Source of the DNA: Brasenia schreberi
Lineage: Eukaryota > Streptophyta > Magnoliopsida > Nymphaeales > Cabombaceae
DNA length: 64,000 nucleotides
Assembly: GCA_036023115.1 (NCBI GenBank)
Contig: JAYKKT010000064.1
Location: forward strand, 8,316,501-8,380,500
Direction of reading: 5' to 3'
A model generated the notes under the pieces. That model made no database searches and was not told the origin of the DNA. It worked only from the letters and a program-made list of their open reading frames with translations. Positions 10,465 to 22,699 of the stretch are shown in pieces (the stretch's first letter is position 1; each line of letters opens with the position of its first letter). Made by a program: the position numbers and the translations under genes.

Positions 10465-10674
10465 ATAGATTCATTGAAACCCAATTTCATGCGTCTCTAA
10501 GAATTCTTCGTTCTAATAATAGTAGAGAATACATGTCAGGTCAAGTATATGACTACCTTTGTAATCATGAAATTATGCATCAATTATCTTTCTCAAATAC
10601 TTCTCCGCAAAATGGTATAGCACAAAAGAATAGACATGTCCTTTAAGTAGCCCATACCTTAATTATTAGATATA
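10465..10674 (+). mobile_element. Copia element D, middle of integrase
   Basis: The frame continues from 1827: ETQFHASLRILRSNNSREYM, then YLCNHEIMHQLSFSNTSPQN and GIAQKNRHVL. This is the DDE integrase core around the conserved D and E. The final bases ttagatata (10666-10674) are repeated at 14576-14584 as the duplication of LINE L2. Confidence 0.85.
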
Positions 10675-12946
10675 CAACAACAACCACAACAAAGCCTCTT
10701 CCCGTACTAGACGGGATCAACTACATGGATTCTTTGTTTCCATAGAGCTCTATCATGTGCCATGTCAGAAGTTAACTTACACTAAGCTAGATCATTCTTT
10801 ATTGTTTCTTTCCAACACTTTTGTGGTCGTCCTCTACCTCTTTTAACACTTTCCAAATTTAGTTTTTCATACCTTCTTAAAGGTTCTTCTTTTGATCTTC
10901 TTTCTATATATCCAAACCATCTTCAACGATATTCTCTCATTTTATCCTCCGGCACTCCTAATTTGTTTCTAATAACCTCATTATGTATATGGTCTTTTCT
11001 TGTATGACCACTCATTCATCTCAACGTCTTCATTTATGTAAAAAACATCTTTTGTACATGTTGATGGTTAACTACCCAACACTCAAAACCATAAAACATG
11101 GCAGGTCTAATTGCTGCTCTATAATATTTACCTTTTAAGTTTAATGCTATTTTCTTATCACAAAGAATACCTGATGCTCCTCTCCATTTTAACCAACCAG
11201 CATTAATTCTATACGTAACATCTTCATCTATTCTTTCATCACTATGAAAAATTGACCTTAGATATTTAAAACACAATCCTTTTGAGAGATGCAATGCGTG
11301 TCAATTTTAATTTCTATGTCCTCTGAAACAACCAAATGATCAAAACTTACATTCCATATATTTCTTATATCATCATTTGCCTCTCGAATTTTTTCATCCT
11401 CGTCTTTCATGCATCTAACTGAATTTTTTCATCCTCGTTTCAAAAGGTAAAATAATTTCTTATCTCTAGCCCTAGCTATCCTAAAAATATCTCTTTCAAT
11501 TTTTTATATAAATCCTCTCAAATTTTAGCTTTTGCGTCACTCACGACCTTTTTTGCTTCCTTCTTTACTTTCTTATAAGACTCTAAAGTTTCACAAGTTT
11601 TCTTAGCATAATGTTATTTATAACATGCCTTCTTTGCCTTGATTTTATTTTGCACTATTTCACTCCACCACCAAGCTTCTTTTTGTATTGGTACACCTCC
11701 CTTAGATTCACCTAACACATCTTTCGTCACTTTACTAATATGTATAGCCAATTATTGCATATATCACATGTTGTAGCAACATAATTCCAAACATCTCCTT
11801 GAAGGACTTTCTGTTTAAATATATCTTCTTTCTGGCTTTTGAGGTTCAACCATTTAGTCTGAATAGCTCGAAGCACTCTTTTCTTTTTTGTCCATTTTTT
11901 AATTTGCAAATCTATAACTAAAAGTCGATGTTGGTGGTTAAGCTTTTTCCTGGAATTACCTTGCAATCTTTACAACATGCTCTATCTTTTTTTCTACAAA
12001 TAAAGTAATCAATTTGTGTTTGTGATAAGCTACTCTTATAAGTAATTAAATGTTCATCTCGTTTTTTAAAGATTGTATTGACTATAAAGAGATCAAATGC
12101 CATAGCAAAATTTAAAATCTCCCTACCTTCCTCATTTATATCCCTAAAACCAAAGTTTTCATGAGTACCTTGATATCCTAATGCCTCTTTACCGACATGT
12201 CCATTTAAGTCTCCTCATTAACAAATCATCTCACTTTGTGGAATCGTTGGAATCTTTTGAATCACCTTATCTAACTCTTCCCAAAAAGTTGTCTTTATAC
12301 TATCTTCTAGTTATACTTGGGGTGCTTAAGCACAAACTATATTCAAAACCTGTGCTCCTAACACTAATTTCAACATTATGATTCGGTTACCATATCGTTG
12401 TATGTATACTAAACTATCCTTTAAATCTTTATTTTTGATAATACCAACTCCGTTTCGAGCCTTTTCTTTTCCTGAGTACGATAATTTAAAACATGCATCC
12501 TCTATGTCCTTTGCATTTTCTCCAACGCATTTTGTCTCTTGTGAAAATAGAATATGAATCTTTCTCCGAATCATAGTATCTACCACCTCCATTAACTTAC
12601 CGAATAATGTTCCGATATTACAAGAATCAATACGAATCTTATTATCTAGGACTAGCTTCCTTACCCCCCGCATCCGTCCATAATCAAAATGCGGGGACCC
12701 TCTCTAAAAATTATTCACTACATTCGAGGGGCAATGTAATGGGACTAACTTCTTTACCCACACCCGTCCATGATGTGGGAACCCTCTCTGCAATTGATTC
12801 ACTACATTGGAGCGAAAATATAGTGGCCCTTGCTTACTTTTTACTGCATTCGGGCTCTGTAGCACGTCGATAGGCGGGGATGCCTCATAGCAATGCTCAT
12901 AATTTTTGTAATCAATGTTATAAAAATCCAACATGTTTAAATCTCT
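10675..12946 (-). mobile_element. RTE-type LINE L2, 3' end through endonuclease and leader (decayed)
   Basis: Read on the - strand from about 12940: leader repeats (RSNVVNQLQRGFPHHGRVWV), endonuclease (12673-12326: IRIDSCNIGTLFGKLMEVVD), linker (around 11500-11960), then a jump near 11330-11440 that removes most of the reverse transcriptase. The C-terminal thumb region (11294-11034) and the 3' end follow, with the tail ttgttgtggttgttgttgta at 10675. Many stops occur. It shares its outer target-site duplication with the LINE part at 13827-14575, so both belong to one composite insertion. Confidence 0.85.
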
Positions 12947-13811
12947 CTCCATACTCTAAACAAAAGGGAGTTGATTGTCAACTTGTATAAATCCAAATAT
13001 TTCTCAAGCATTTAAACCAATACCTTGTGATAATTCATTAAGCATAATTATGTTCCTTGTAATGTGTGATTAGAAACATGAAACAACAAAATGCAATTAT
13101 CATAAGATTGTAAGATATTATGCATCATTACTGAAACTAACATGAACATGAAAAAAGTGAGATATCACAACTAGAAATAAAAGTTGCAACCCTTCATTGT
13201 CATTCTATTGATGTAAGATCACCATTATCAAATGTGAAACTGCGTACTTGTGGATGATTACTGCAACTAGGGATGGCAATCATGCCCTACCCCGTGGGTA
13301 CCCATTCTAGTCCAGCTCGTATGGGATGGGTTTCCTGGCCTCAAAACCTGCCCCACAGTGGGACGAGGCTGTCCTATCCTCCATACTCTAAACAAAAGGG
13401 AGTTGATTGTCAACTTGTATAAATCCAAATATTTCTCAAGCATTTAAACCAATACCTTGTGATAATTCATTAAGCATAATTATGTTCCTTGTAATGTGTG
13501 ATTAGAAACATGAAACAACAAAATGCAATTATCATAAGATTGTAAGATATTATGCATCATTACTGAAACTAACATGAACATGAAAAAAGTGAGATATCAC
13601 AACTAGAAATAAAAGTTGCAACCCTTCATTGTCATTCTATTGATGTAAGATCACCATTATCAAATGTGAAACTGCGTACTTGTGGATGATTACTGCAACT
13701 AGGGATGGCAATCATGCCCTACCCCGTGGGTACCCATTCTAGTCCAGCTCGTATGGGATGGGTTTCCTGGCCTCAAAACCTGCCCCACAGTGGGACGAGG
13801 CTGTCCTATCC
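12947..13811. repeat. Perfect tandem direct repeat, period 432 bp
   Basis: 12947-13379 and 13379-13811 read identically base for base as far as I can compare by eye. The unit begins ctccatactctaaac, contains an anonymous AT-rich stretch, and ends with a G-rich part (ctagggatggcaatc, then a gggatgggtttcc-type region). Most of the unit recurs at 26150-26580 with a few differences. The first about 28 bases match 25479-25505, which are unlinked to the repeat there. The array lies inside LINE L2. Confidence 0.9.
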
Positions 13812-13826
13812 GAGAATATGTATAAT

Positions 13827-14575
13827 ATATATAAATCCTTCCAAATTTTAGCTTTTGCTTCACTTGCGACCTTTTTCGCTTCCTTATTTACTTTCTTATA
13901 AGCCTCTAAAGTTTCACAAGTTTTCTTAGCATAATGTAATTTATAACATGCCCTCTTTGCCTTGATTTTATTTTGCACTACTTCACTCCACCACCAAGCT
14001 TCTTTTTGTGCCGGTACACCTCCCTTAGGTTCACCTAACACATCTTTCGCCACTTTCCAAATATGTATAGCCATATTGTTCCACATATCATAAGGTGTAC
14101 CAACATAATTCCAAGCATCTCCTTGAAGGACTTTGTGTTTTAAATATATCTTCTTTCTGGCTTTTGAGGTTCCATCATTTAGTCTGAATAGCTCGATGCA
14201 CTCTTTTCTTCTTTGTCCATTTTTTTATTTGTAAATCTATAACTAAAAGTCGATGTTGGTGGTTAAGCTTTTTCCTGAAATTACCTTGCAATCTTTACAA
14301 CATGCTCTATCTTTTTTTCTACAAATAAAGTAATCAATTTGTGTTTGTGATAAACCACACTTATAAGTAATTAAATGTTCATCTCATTTTTTAAAGATTG
14401 TATTGATTATGAAGAGATCAAATGCCATAGCAAAATTTAAAAATCTCCATGCGTTCCTCATTTATATCCCCTAAACCAAAGTTTTCAGGAATACCTTGAT
14501 ATGCTAATGCCTCTTTACCGACAAAGTTTTACGCTTGCTGTCGGAAGCCTAACACAACCCTCCTCTTTTATCCGG
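13827..14575 (-). mobile_element. RTE-type LINE L2, second partial copy (leader, endonuclease C-terminus, linker)
   Basis: The - strand from 14575 starts with the LINE leader (ggataaaagaggagggttgt), then jumps within the endonuclease region (cggtaaagaggcattagc) and continues into the linker (WWWSEVVQNKIKAKRACY, KIWKDLY) to 13827. The first part of the endonuclease is deleted. The outer flank ttagatata (14576-14584) pairs with 10666-10674. Confidence 0.85.
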
Positions 14576-16638
14576 TTAGATATAATGTTGTTAAATGCTA
14601 TTAGGGAGAAGCATTACTTACTTGAGTTTACCTTATTAATAGAATATCGAGTTTTGCACTCCATGATAAATCTCCATGAAAGATTAATAAAATAAATTAT
14701 TTCATATCTTTCTCGTATTTTTGGGTGTACCTGTTATGTTCGTGTCCACTCAAATATTCGAGACAATTTGGATCCTTGAGTTACCAAATGCGTATTCATA
14801 GATACTCCAAGTCCTTTTAAGGGTGTAAATATTGTGATCGAGTACATCACAAAACATACATGTCATTGAATGTTACCTTTTCTAAGTCCACTCGTTTTTC
14901 TTCCAAGAGGGAGTATGTGGGTATTGTAGTTAAATCTATTCCTATTCTTTTCACTCATGTTTTTCCATCAAGCCCATTGATGTGGAATATGATCTCTATG
15001 ATTTGATGTTACCTTTTTTGAGTCCACTCATTATTTTTCTAAGGGGAGTGTGAGTCATGTAGTTAAATCTACTTCTATTCTTTCGACTCTTGTTTTTCTA
15101 GCAAGTCCCATTGATGTGGAATGTGATCTCAACGAGGATGACAAAGTTGATGTTGTTCCTAAGGATATCAGACTTCTCAAATTCAAATCAACAACCTCCC
15201 ATAGATTCTGATTCCCATCTCCTTATTTCTATTCGGAAAGATAAGAGAACTTGCATTCTTTATCCCATTTCTCAATCTGTTTTATCATACTAATTTAGGT
15301 AAGTATCATAATTTTGTTACAAATATTGAACTATATCCTATATACTTAGAAATATGGATGAAGCAAATCAAGCTTCTCAATGGAAAGATGTTATTTAGAG
15401 TGAATTAGGTGCATTGAAGAAAAATAATACTTGGATTATTGTTGATTTGCTCCTAGACAAAAAACTTGTGGGCTATTAATGGGTTTACACAGTTAACTTT
15501 AAAGCTGGTGGTTGTGGCGAATGTTACAAGGTTAATAGCTATGGGAAACAATATGATATATGGTATTGTCTATATTAGAACTTTTGCTTCAGTTGTAAAA
15601 CTTACATCTTAAGCAATCACAAAGAGCTTGGTTTGAAAATTTTAGTAAAGGTGTAACGAGCCTGAGATACCATAGAAGTGCGATTGATCGTGCCTTATTC
15701 ATTAATGAGAGAAGAAAATTCTGTATTATTTTTATAAGAGATAATCTTGAAGAAATCACCAGTCTCAAGGCAAAGCTACACCAACTCTTTTATCTAAAAG
15801 ACTTGGGTCGATTGCACTATTTGTTGGAATCTAAGTTTTTTATTCTAGCAAAAATGTGTTGTTGACCCAGAGAAAATATATTATGAATTTATTTTAGGAT
15901 ACGAACATAACAGGATGCAAAAGGAGTGATATCCCAATGGAAGTTAACAAAAAGACTGCATCTTTATGATGATAAACAATTCGAAGACGTGAGCAGATAT
16001 CAAAGGTTATTTGGGAAATTAATTTATCTTACTATTATTCGTTCAAATATTGCATATGCTGTGGAAGTGATAAATAGATTTATATATGCTCCATAAAAAG
16101 CCCACATGGATGCAATTTATCATATATTGCAATACCTCAAGACTACTCCTGGTTGTGGTATACTTTATACTAATAAGGGACACTTTAATATTGAAGTGTT
16201 CTAGGATGCCGATGGGGTTGGATCCCTAGATTACAAAAAGTCAATGTCCCAGTATATTGCTAATTGGGAGTGGAAAAGAAAAAACAAGTTGTTAGATCTA
16301 ATGCAGAAGCTGAATATATAGTAATTACTCAAGAGATATTTGAAGGACTACTTTATGAAAGAGTTAGACATGAAGGCATATGGTGCTATTCCCCTCTATT
16401 TTGACAGTAAATCTGCAATACAGATTGCATCAATCCTATTTATCATGAACATGCGAACACGTTGAGATTGACTATCACTTCATAAGGAAGAAAGTGATCA
16501 ATCAAGTATTTCAATTAAGTTATGCCAAATATGCAGACCAGTGTGTTGATGTTCTCACCAAGACAGATAATAGAAGTGGACTTGTGTCTTCTCTTGGCAA
16601 GTTGGGAGTTACAAGTATCTTTCTCTTAACTTGAGGAG
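14576..16638 (+). mobile_element. Copia element D, integrase C-terminus to RNase H, decayed
   Basis: After removing LINE L2 the integrase continues in frame (RYNVVKCY, then GEALLT). About 14690-14900 reads RIFGCTCYVRVHSNIRDNLD. About 15360-15500 carries a broken RT start (NQASQWKDVI, SELGALKKNNTWIIV), and about 15780-15830 KDLGRLHYLLES. RNase H follows at 16020-16560 (GKLIYLTI, RFIYAPHKAHMDAIYHILQY, YFDSKSAIQIA). The central RT with its catalytic box is deleted. It ends with a polypurine tract acttgaggag at 16629-16638. Confidence 0.8.
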
Positions 16639-16935
16639 TGTTGCAAGAAGTTTGGATCAGTTTCTGCATTTCTGAGTTCATAATCTGTTCTTCATTAATG
16701 TGTGTTAATTGTGTGTTAATGTAAGGATAAGTTAGTCTTTTAAGTTATAAAATACTTATATATATTATGCGATTAGGCTAGGAAGCCTTAATCGTGCGGT
16801 TAAGAGAGAGTGGAGGCATGTGCCTCAAGAAGAAAATCTCCTGTGTTATGAAGCAGGTGATCGATGCTTATGTACTTATTCTTTATTTTCAATAAAGATT
16901 CTGTTATAACAGATTTTTACTTTTCATTCATCTTG
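16639..16935 (+). repeat. 3' LTR of copia element D
   Basis: It starts TGTTGCAAGAAG right after the polypurine tract and contains a promoter-like tataaaatacttatatata and a polyadenylation-like aataaag near 16897. The right end is not certain (about 16925-16938), because LINE L3 begins there. The partner LTR lies left of the window. Confidence 0.7.
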
Positions 16936-16938
16936 TGC

Positions 16939-19673
16939 TTGGAATTATGTTGGTACACCCTGTGATATATGGAACAATATGGCTATACATATTAAGAAAG
17001 TCGCGAAGGATGTGCTAGGTGTATCTAAAGGAGGTGTACCGGCACAAAAAGAAGCTTGGTGGTGGAGTGAAGTAGTGCAAAATAAAATCAAGGCAAAGAG
17101 GGCATGTTACAAATTACATTATGCTAAGAAAACTAGTGAAACTTTACAGGCTTAGAGAAAAGCCGTGAGTGAAGCAAAAGCTAAAATTTGAGAGTATTTA
17201 TATAAAAAAACTCAACTCAAAAGAGGATGAAAGAGATATTTTTAGGATAGCTAGGGCTAAAGATAAGAAAACTAAAGATCTTAATTATGTTAGATTTATC
17301 AAAGATGATGAGAAAATTTTAGTGGCAAATGATGATATAAGAAATACATGAAAAAACTATTTTTATAAGCTTTTTAATGAAAATAAAGATGTTAGTACTA
17401 GCTTAGGAGAGTTAGCCAAATCAGAAAAGTATATAAACCACAATTTCTACCAACATATTCAAAAGAATGAAGTCAAAGAGGCTTTTAAACATATAAAAGA
17501 TGGTAAATCGGTAGGACCACAATATTCCTATAGAAGTTTGGAAAATACTAGGAGAAATAGGAATCACTTGGTTCACAAAGACTATTTAATGAAATATGGT
17601 GAAACCAAAAGATGCTTGAGGAATCGAGAGTGAGTACATTTATACTCGTATATAAGAACAAGAGAGACATTCAAAATTGTGCGAATTATCGAGGTATCAA
17701 GTTAATGAGCCATGCTATGAAATTGTGGAAAAGAATTATCGAACGTAGGTTAAGACAAGTATCGAGTACAACAAAAGCTTGGTGGTGGAGTGAAGTAGTG
17801 CAAAATAAAATCAAGGCAAAGAGGGCATGTTACAAATTACATTATGCCAAGAAAACTAGTGAAACTTTAGAAGCTTATAAGAAAGCAAAGAAGGAAGCGA
17901 AAAAGGCCGTTCGTGAAGCAAAAGCTAAGATTTGAGAGGACTTATATAAAAAACTCAACTCAAAAGAGGGTGAAAGAGATATTTTTAGGATAGCTAGGGC
18001 TAGAGATAAGAAAACTAAAGATCTTAATTCTGTTAGATGCATAAAAGACGAGGATGAAAAAAATCTAGTGGCAAATGATGATATAAGAAATAGATGGAAA
18101 AACTATTTTTATAATCTTTTTAATGAAAATAAAGATGTTAGTATTAGTTTAGGAGATTTAGCCAAGTCAGAAAAGTATATAAACCACAATTTCTACCGAC
18201 GTATTCAAAAGAATGAAGTCAAAGAGGCTCTTAAACATATGAAGGGTGGTAAATCGGTAGGACCTGATAATATTCCTATAGAAGTTTGGAAAATACTAGG
18301 AGAAATAGGAATCACTTGGCTCACAAGACTATTTAATGAAATATGGAAAAACCAAAAGATGTCCGAGGAATGGAGAGCAAGTACACTTATACCCATATAT
18401 AAGAACAAGGGAGACATTCAAAATTGTGCGAATTATCGAGGTATCAAGTTAATGAGTCATACTATGAAATTATGGGAAAGAATTATCGAACATAGGTTAA
18501 GACAAGTATCAAGTTCAACAGAGAACCAATTTGGATTCATGCCATACAGATCTATTGTTGAAGCGATTCACCTTTTGAGACGTCTTATGGAACATTTTAG
18601 AGCAAAAAAGAAAGACCTTCACATGATATTTATTGATCTAGAAAAAGCTTATGATAGGTTACCGAGGGAGGTTCTTTGGAGAACTTTGGAAAAAAGAGGT
18701 ATCCCATTGACATACATTAACCTTATAAGAGACATGTACGATGATGCAAAAACATGTGTGAGGACTCATGAAGGAATGACAGACTTCTTTGAAGTTAATA
18801 TTGGGTTACATCAAGGATCAACTTTAAGTCCATACTTATTTATAATGGTGATTGATGAGTTAACAAAACATATTCAAGATGAAGTGTCTTGGTGTATGTT
18901 ATTTGCATATGACATTGTGTTAGAGGAAGAGTCTAAGGGAAAGTTAATAGAAAATTGGAACTATGGAGAGAAGCATTAGAAAGCAAAGGCCTCCGACTTA
19001 GTAGAACAAAGACAGAAGATATGGAATGTAAGTTTTGATCATTTGGTTACTTCAGAGGACATGGAAATTAAAATTGGCACGCATTGCATCCCCCAAAAGG
19101 AATATTTTAAATACCTAGGGTCAATTTTTCATAGTGATTAAAGAATTTATGGAGATGTTACGCATAGAATTAATGTTGGTTGGTTAAAATGGAGATGAGC
19201 ATATGATATTCTTTGTGATAAGAAGATAGCATTAAAGTTAAAAGGTAAATATTATAAAGCAACAATTAGACCTGCCATGTTTTATGGTTCTGGGTGTTGG
19301 GCAGTTAACCATCAACATGTACAAAGGATGTTTGTGACAGAAATGAAGATGTTGAGATGGATGAGTGGTCATACAAGAAAAGACTATATACATAATGGGT
19401 TATTAGAAACAAATTAGGAGTGGCACCAATAGAGGATAAAATGAGATAATATCGTCATATAGAAAGAAGATCAGAAGAAGAACCCGTAAGAAGGTTTGAA
19501 AAACTAAATTTGGAAAGTATTAAAAAAGGTAGAGGACGACCACAAAAGTGTTGGAAAGAAATCATAAAGAATGATCCAGCTTATTGTGAGTTAACTGCTG
19601 AGAAGGCATTCCACAAAGAATCCATGTAGCTGACCCCGTCTGGTATGAGAAAAGGCTTAGTTGTTGTTGATGT
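16939..19673 (+). mobile_element. RTE-type LINE L3, 5'-truncated, with internal duplication
   Basis: It starts in the linker (GGVPAQKEAWWWSEVVQNK), so the endonuclease is absent as in normal 5' truncation. A stretch of about 0.72 kb covering the linker and start of RT occurs twice, 17052-17773 and 17775-18520, with different mutations. An open frame at 18068-18979 encodes RT ([50 protein letters not shown]). Its catalytic box reads FAYD instead of FADD, so the enzyme would be dead. The 3' end at about 19640-19673 carries the family end (gaccccgtctggtatgag, ggcttagttgttgttg). Confidence 0.9.
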
Positions 19674-19814
19674 TGAACAAATATGAAGCTTTGCCAAGGT
19701 AAACATCATAAATTAATGTGATGTGAGATTGAATGGTAATTCTTGACGTGAAGGATCAAGAAGCGTAAAGTACATACATTTTTCAACGTCTTCAGAAACT
19801 TCCTGTTGTAGTAT
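19674..19814. other. Short stretch, nothing recognised
   Basis: AT-rich flank of LINE L3 with no supported feature. Confidence 0.4.
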
Positions 19815-20120
19815 CAAAAAGCAAAACAGAAAGAGGTTCCCGTGTCTCAAACCTCCCTCGAGGACAGTCTCCTACCATTTCGATGAAACAGACAGTGATG
19901 TCAAAGATAGGATACTTTTCATCCTACTGCACTATTTGTCCCCGAATCTCATGCTCATGCCGTTCATTCAGTCCATATTCATCGTCATTTGAACCAGTCG
20001 AATGCTCTCTGAAGTCAATTTCACGTATAAAGCTTCAGTATCCTGTTCGTGTCTCCTCTTTTCGCAACTTGAAGTCCAAGAAGTTGGCTTTGCAGTAAAC
20101 CAATAGGACCACCCCTTCAT
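19815..20120 (-). pseudogene. Decayed coding exon of an unidentified protein
   Basis: One - strand frame has protein-like composition for about 100 codons with only two internal stops: REIDFREHSTGSNDDEYGLN, then ERHEHEIRGQIVQ, stop, DEKYPIFDITVCFIEMVGDC and FETREPLSVLLFDTTTGSF. Acidic and hydrophobic stretches alternate as in a folded domain. I do not recognise the family. The stops suggest a gene remnant. The overlapping + strand frame 19883-20098 is probably its shadow. Confidence 0.4.
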
Positions 20121-22629
20121 TCCACGATGTCCCCGCTTCTTGTTTTTGAGAAATCAAATCATTAGAAACTCTAATTACTCTTGCTTACGATGATCTCATA
20201 ACCTGCTTGATGACTTCAGAAGTGCAGTAGGGTGAAAATGAAAATTTCTTCAGCACAAACCTTTTTGGGAATCAGATTATAAGGTTAGGCAGCTTTTACT
20301 AAATTAATTGGGTGCCTAATCAAATAGTTTTTTGACAAGGTGATCTTTTGAGTTCTACCGAATTCATTGTAGCATTGTAGACCACAACTATAACAAAGTT
20401 CTTGCAAGGTGATGCCATGGTTTCTAGAGACCATATTCAGATTCTGCGAAACAATCAAATCTGGTCCATTTAGACTGCGAGAAACACATGGTGCATCTAA
20501 AATTTTACTTATTTGGTTTTATATCAATGTGCTTTTGAGGAGTTTTTGGCTTCAGATAATTGGGACAATTTAGGAATCATTTGTTCTCAAATTTGTCATT
20601 CCCTTGTTTGGTGTTTTCCAGTTATCGGGTATTGAATTGGGATTTGCTTTTCATATGTTTCTCGGCAATGCAATGCCCTTGTTTGGTATCCTGAAGAATT
20701 AAATTCATGCCGTGACTTCATTTTATCTGGCTGTCGAGGCTCACTGTCTGTAAGCGATCTCGACACTCAAAAACATTTGACGGACTCTTGGGGGACACAG
20801 ATCCTCTATTATAAGCAAATACTTGAAAATTTTCATGTTTTAATCGTTTTTCACAACTCTGGCCACAGAAATATGACTAGTATGTTGTTCTTTTTGTTAA
20901 AACTTGTTTTAGATCACCTATAAACATCTTTACCGAGTTTCAAAATTCAACATTCCACAATATAATCCATCACAATATGATGATTGAGAATATCTTTCAA
21001 GTCAAATGGTGCAAATGTCTTCTTACGACTAAGGCTGTCAGTTGACGTCAAGGTGCATGAGAGAGAGAGAGAGAATTACGTCAAGGTGCACAAGTTGGTG
21101 AGCATAACTCAATGACCAAGTCAAGGAATATGGACATTAGCCTATGGAATGAAGTGGTGGAACATAGCATAGTTGCATTGACTTGTTTGTCACTACTGTA
21201 ATACAGTTGCAAGGGCGTTGAAGTTTGTTTAACTCCAGTTGCTGAAAAAGATAACACATTTCCCTTTCTTCTCAGTGGGAGGACTACTGGTAGAAAACAT
21301 GCATATATCTGCGCAGTTGTCTGTGATCCGATCTTAATAATCAATCTTGTTTTCGGAGACCTGATTTCTAAAGGATTACGAGGTTAATTTGAACTCATGG
21401 TAATTATGAATGATTGACCACATATATATTGGATCTTATTTATTCATAGATATTTTTTACTCATGTTTGACTATTTCTTTTACAACATGAGTATCATAAC
21501 ATTGTCTTCTATTTTTTTTAATCTTATTTTTTAAAATTGCATTAATACCACTGAAAAAGAATGGGTAGACATGATCGGGCAGGGTCCGGTTTATATATAT
21601 GTGGAAGAGAGAGAATATAGTTGTAATTGAAATCTTTAAGAATGACTGGGTGAGCACACTTGTAAGTCAAAAATGTTGCAAATCAGCCCCTCGAAATAAT
21701 TGTTAAAACTTCGTGGTCATACAATAGTTGACTTGTGACGTTGATAGGAAGTAAATTTGTCTAATTCCAGTGGCTCAATCATTGTACTACCCAATTGAGA
21801 TGAGCTGGAAGAATCTAATTGGATTCCTGTGGGTTGATTATTAATTCCAAAGGCCTTAGTTTTCATCTTCAAACTAAATTCAGAAATAATCTACACAGGT
21901 TATTTGCATCAAACTCATATATGAAAGAAAGAGTCCAAATATGCACCAAGACCATTAGGTCAACAGCAGAGCACTCTAGTGCCGGTGCTGTTGGTGGGGA
22001 GTTCGACTCTTAGAGAATACATACGTGGGTGAGTGTGTTAGACTTGCCTTCTCTTTTAAGAAAAGAAAGAAAGTATAAATATCAAATATAGAAAACATTT
22101 GGAACACTTTTAGAGCCTATCCGCATCATTGTTCTTGGTTCAGACTCTTTCCAATCTCAATAAGAGAGAGAGAGCAGTTGATTTCTTTACATGAAGACGA
22201 CAGCAACCCCTCCTCTCTCTCTACACACACGAGCACGCACACACACACACACACATTATGAAATTTACTTTACCTGCAAAGTTCATGTATATGGCAGTGA
22301 CCATCTGGCATCTTCCTCTTCGCCTACAACGCCTACCTCCAGGTCTTCACCAAGCACGACCTTCCTTGATTCATTAGTTGCAGGTCACCAGATTCACCTT
22401 CACCACCTCCTTACTTCTCCACAATCTAGGGTCAAAGGCCGCAGTGGAGATGGTGACCAAGGTTGAGATGGATGCAAAGACGATGAAGAACTGCTCAAGA
22501 GGACCTTCTTCGTTTAGACGTGGAGGTTGGTGCTGTAGGCAGAGACGAAGGTGCCAAAGCCCGCGGCAATTTTCACCTCTTATTTGCTTGAGTGGTCGTA
22601 AAGTAAGATATATATACAACACAGATGTA

Positions 22630-22634
<5 letters not shown>
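20121..22634. other. Intergenic, no supported gene
   Basis: 2.5 kb of AT-rich sequence. Frames at 21081-21344 (-), 22191-22466 (+) and 22374-22808 (-) show no motif I recognise. The 22374-22808 frame is partly translation of a GA microsatellite. Short (CA)n occurs near 22235. Confidence 0.5.

Positions 22635-22696
<62 letters not shown>
22635..22696. repeat. (GA)n microsatellite
   Basis: About 31 uninterrupted ga units. Confidence 0.95.

Positions 22697-22699
<3 letters not shown>

Noticed and set aside
21950..22015. tRNA- or SINE-like stretch with an A-box-like cagagcactc and a B-box-like gagttcgactc
   Set aside because: It does not fold into a cloverleaf by eye and no tail or duplication was found; too weak to annotate.
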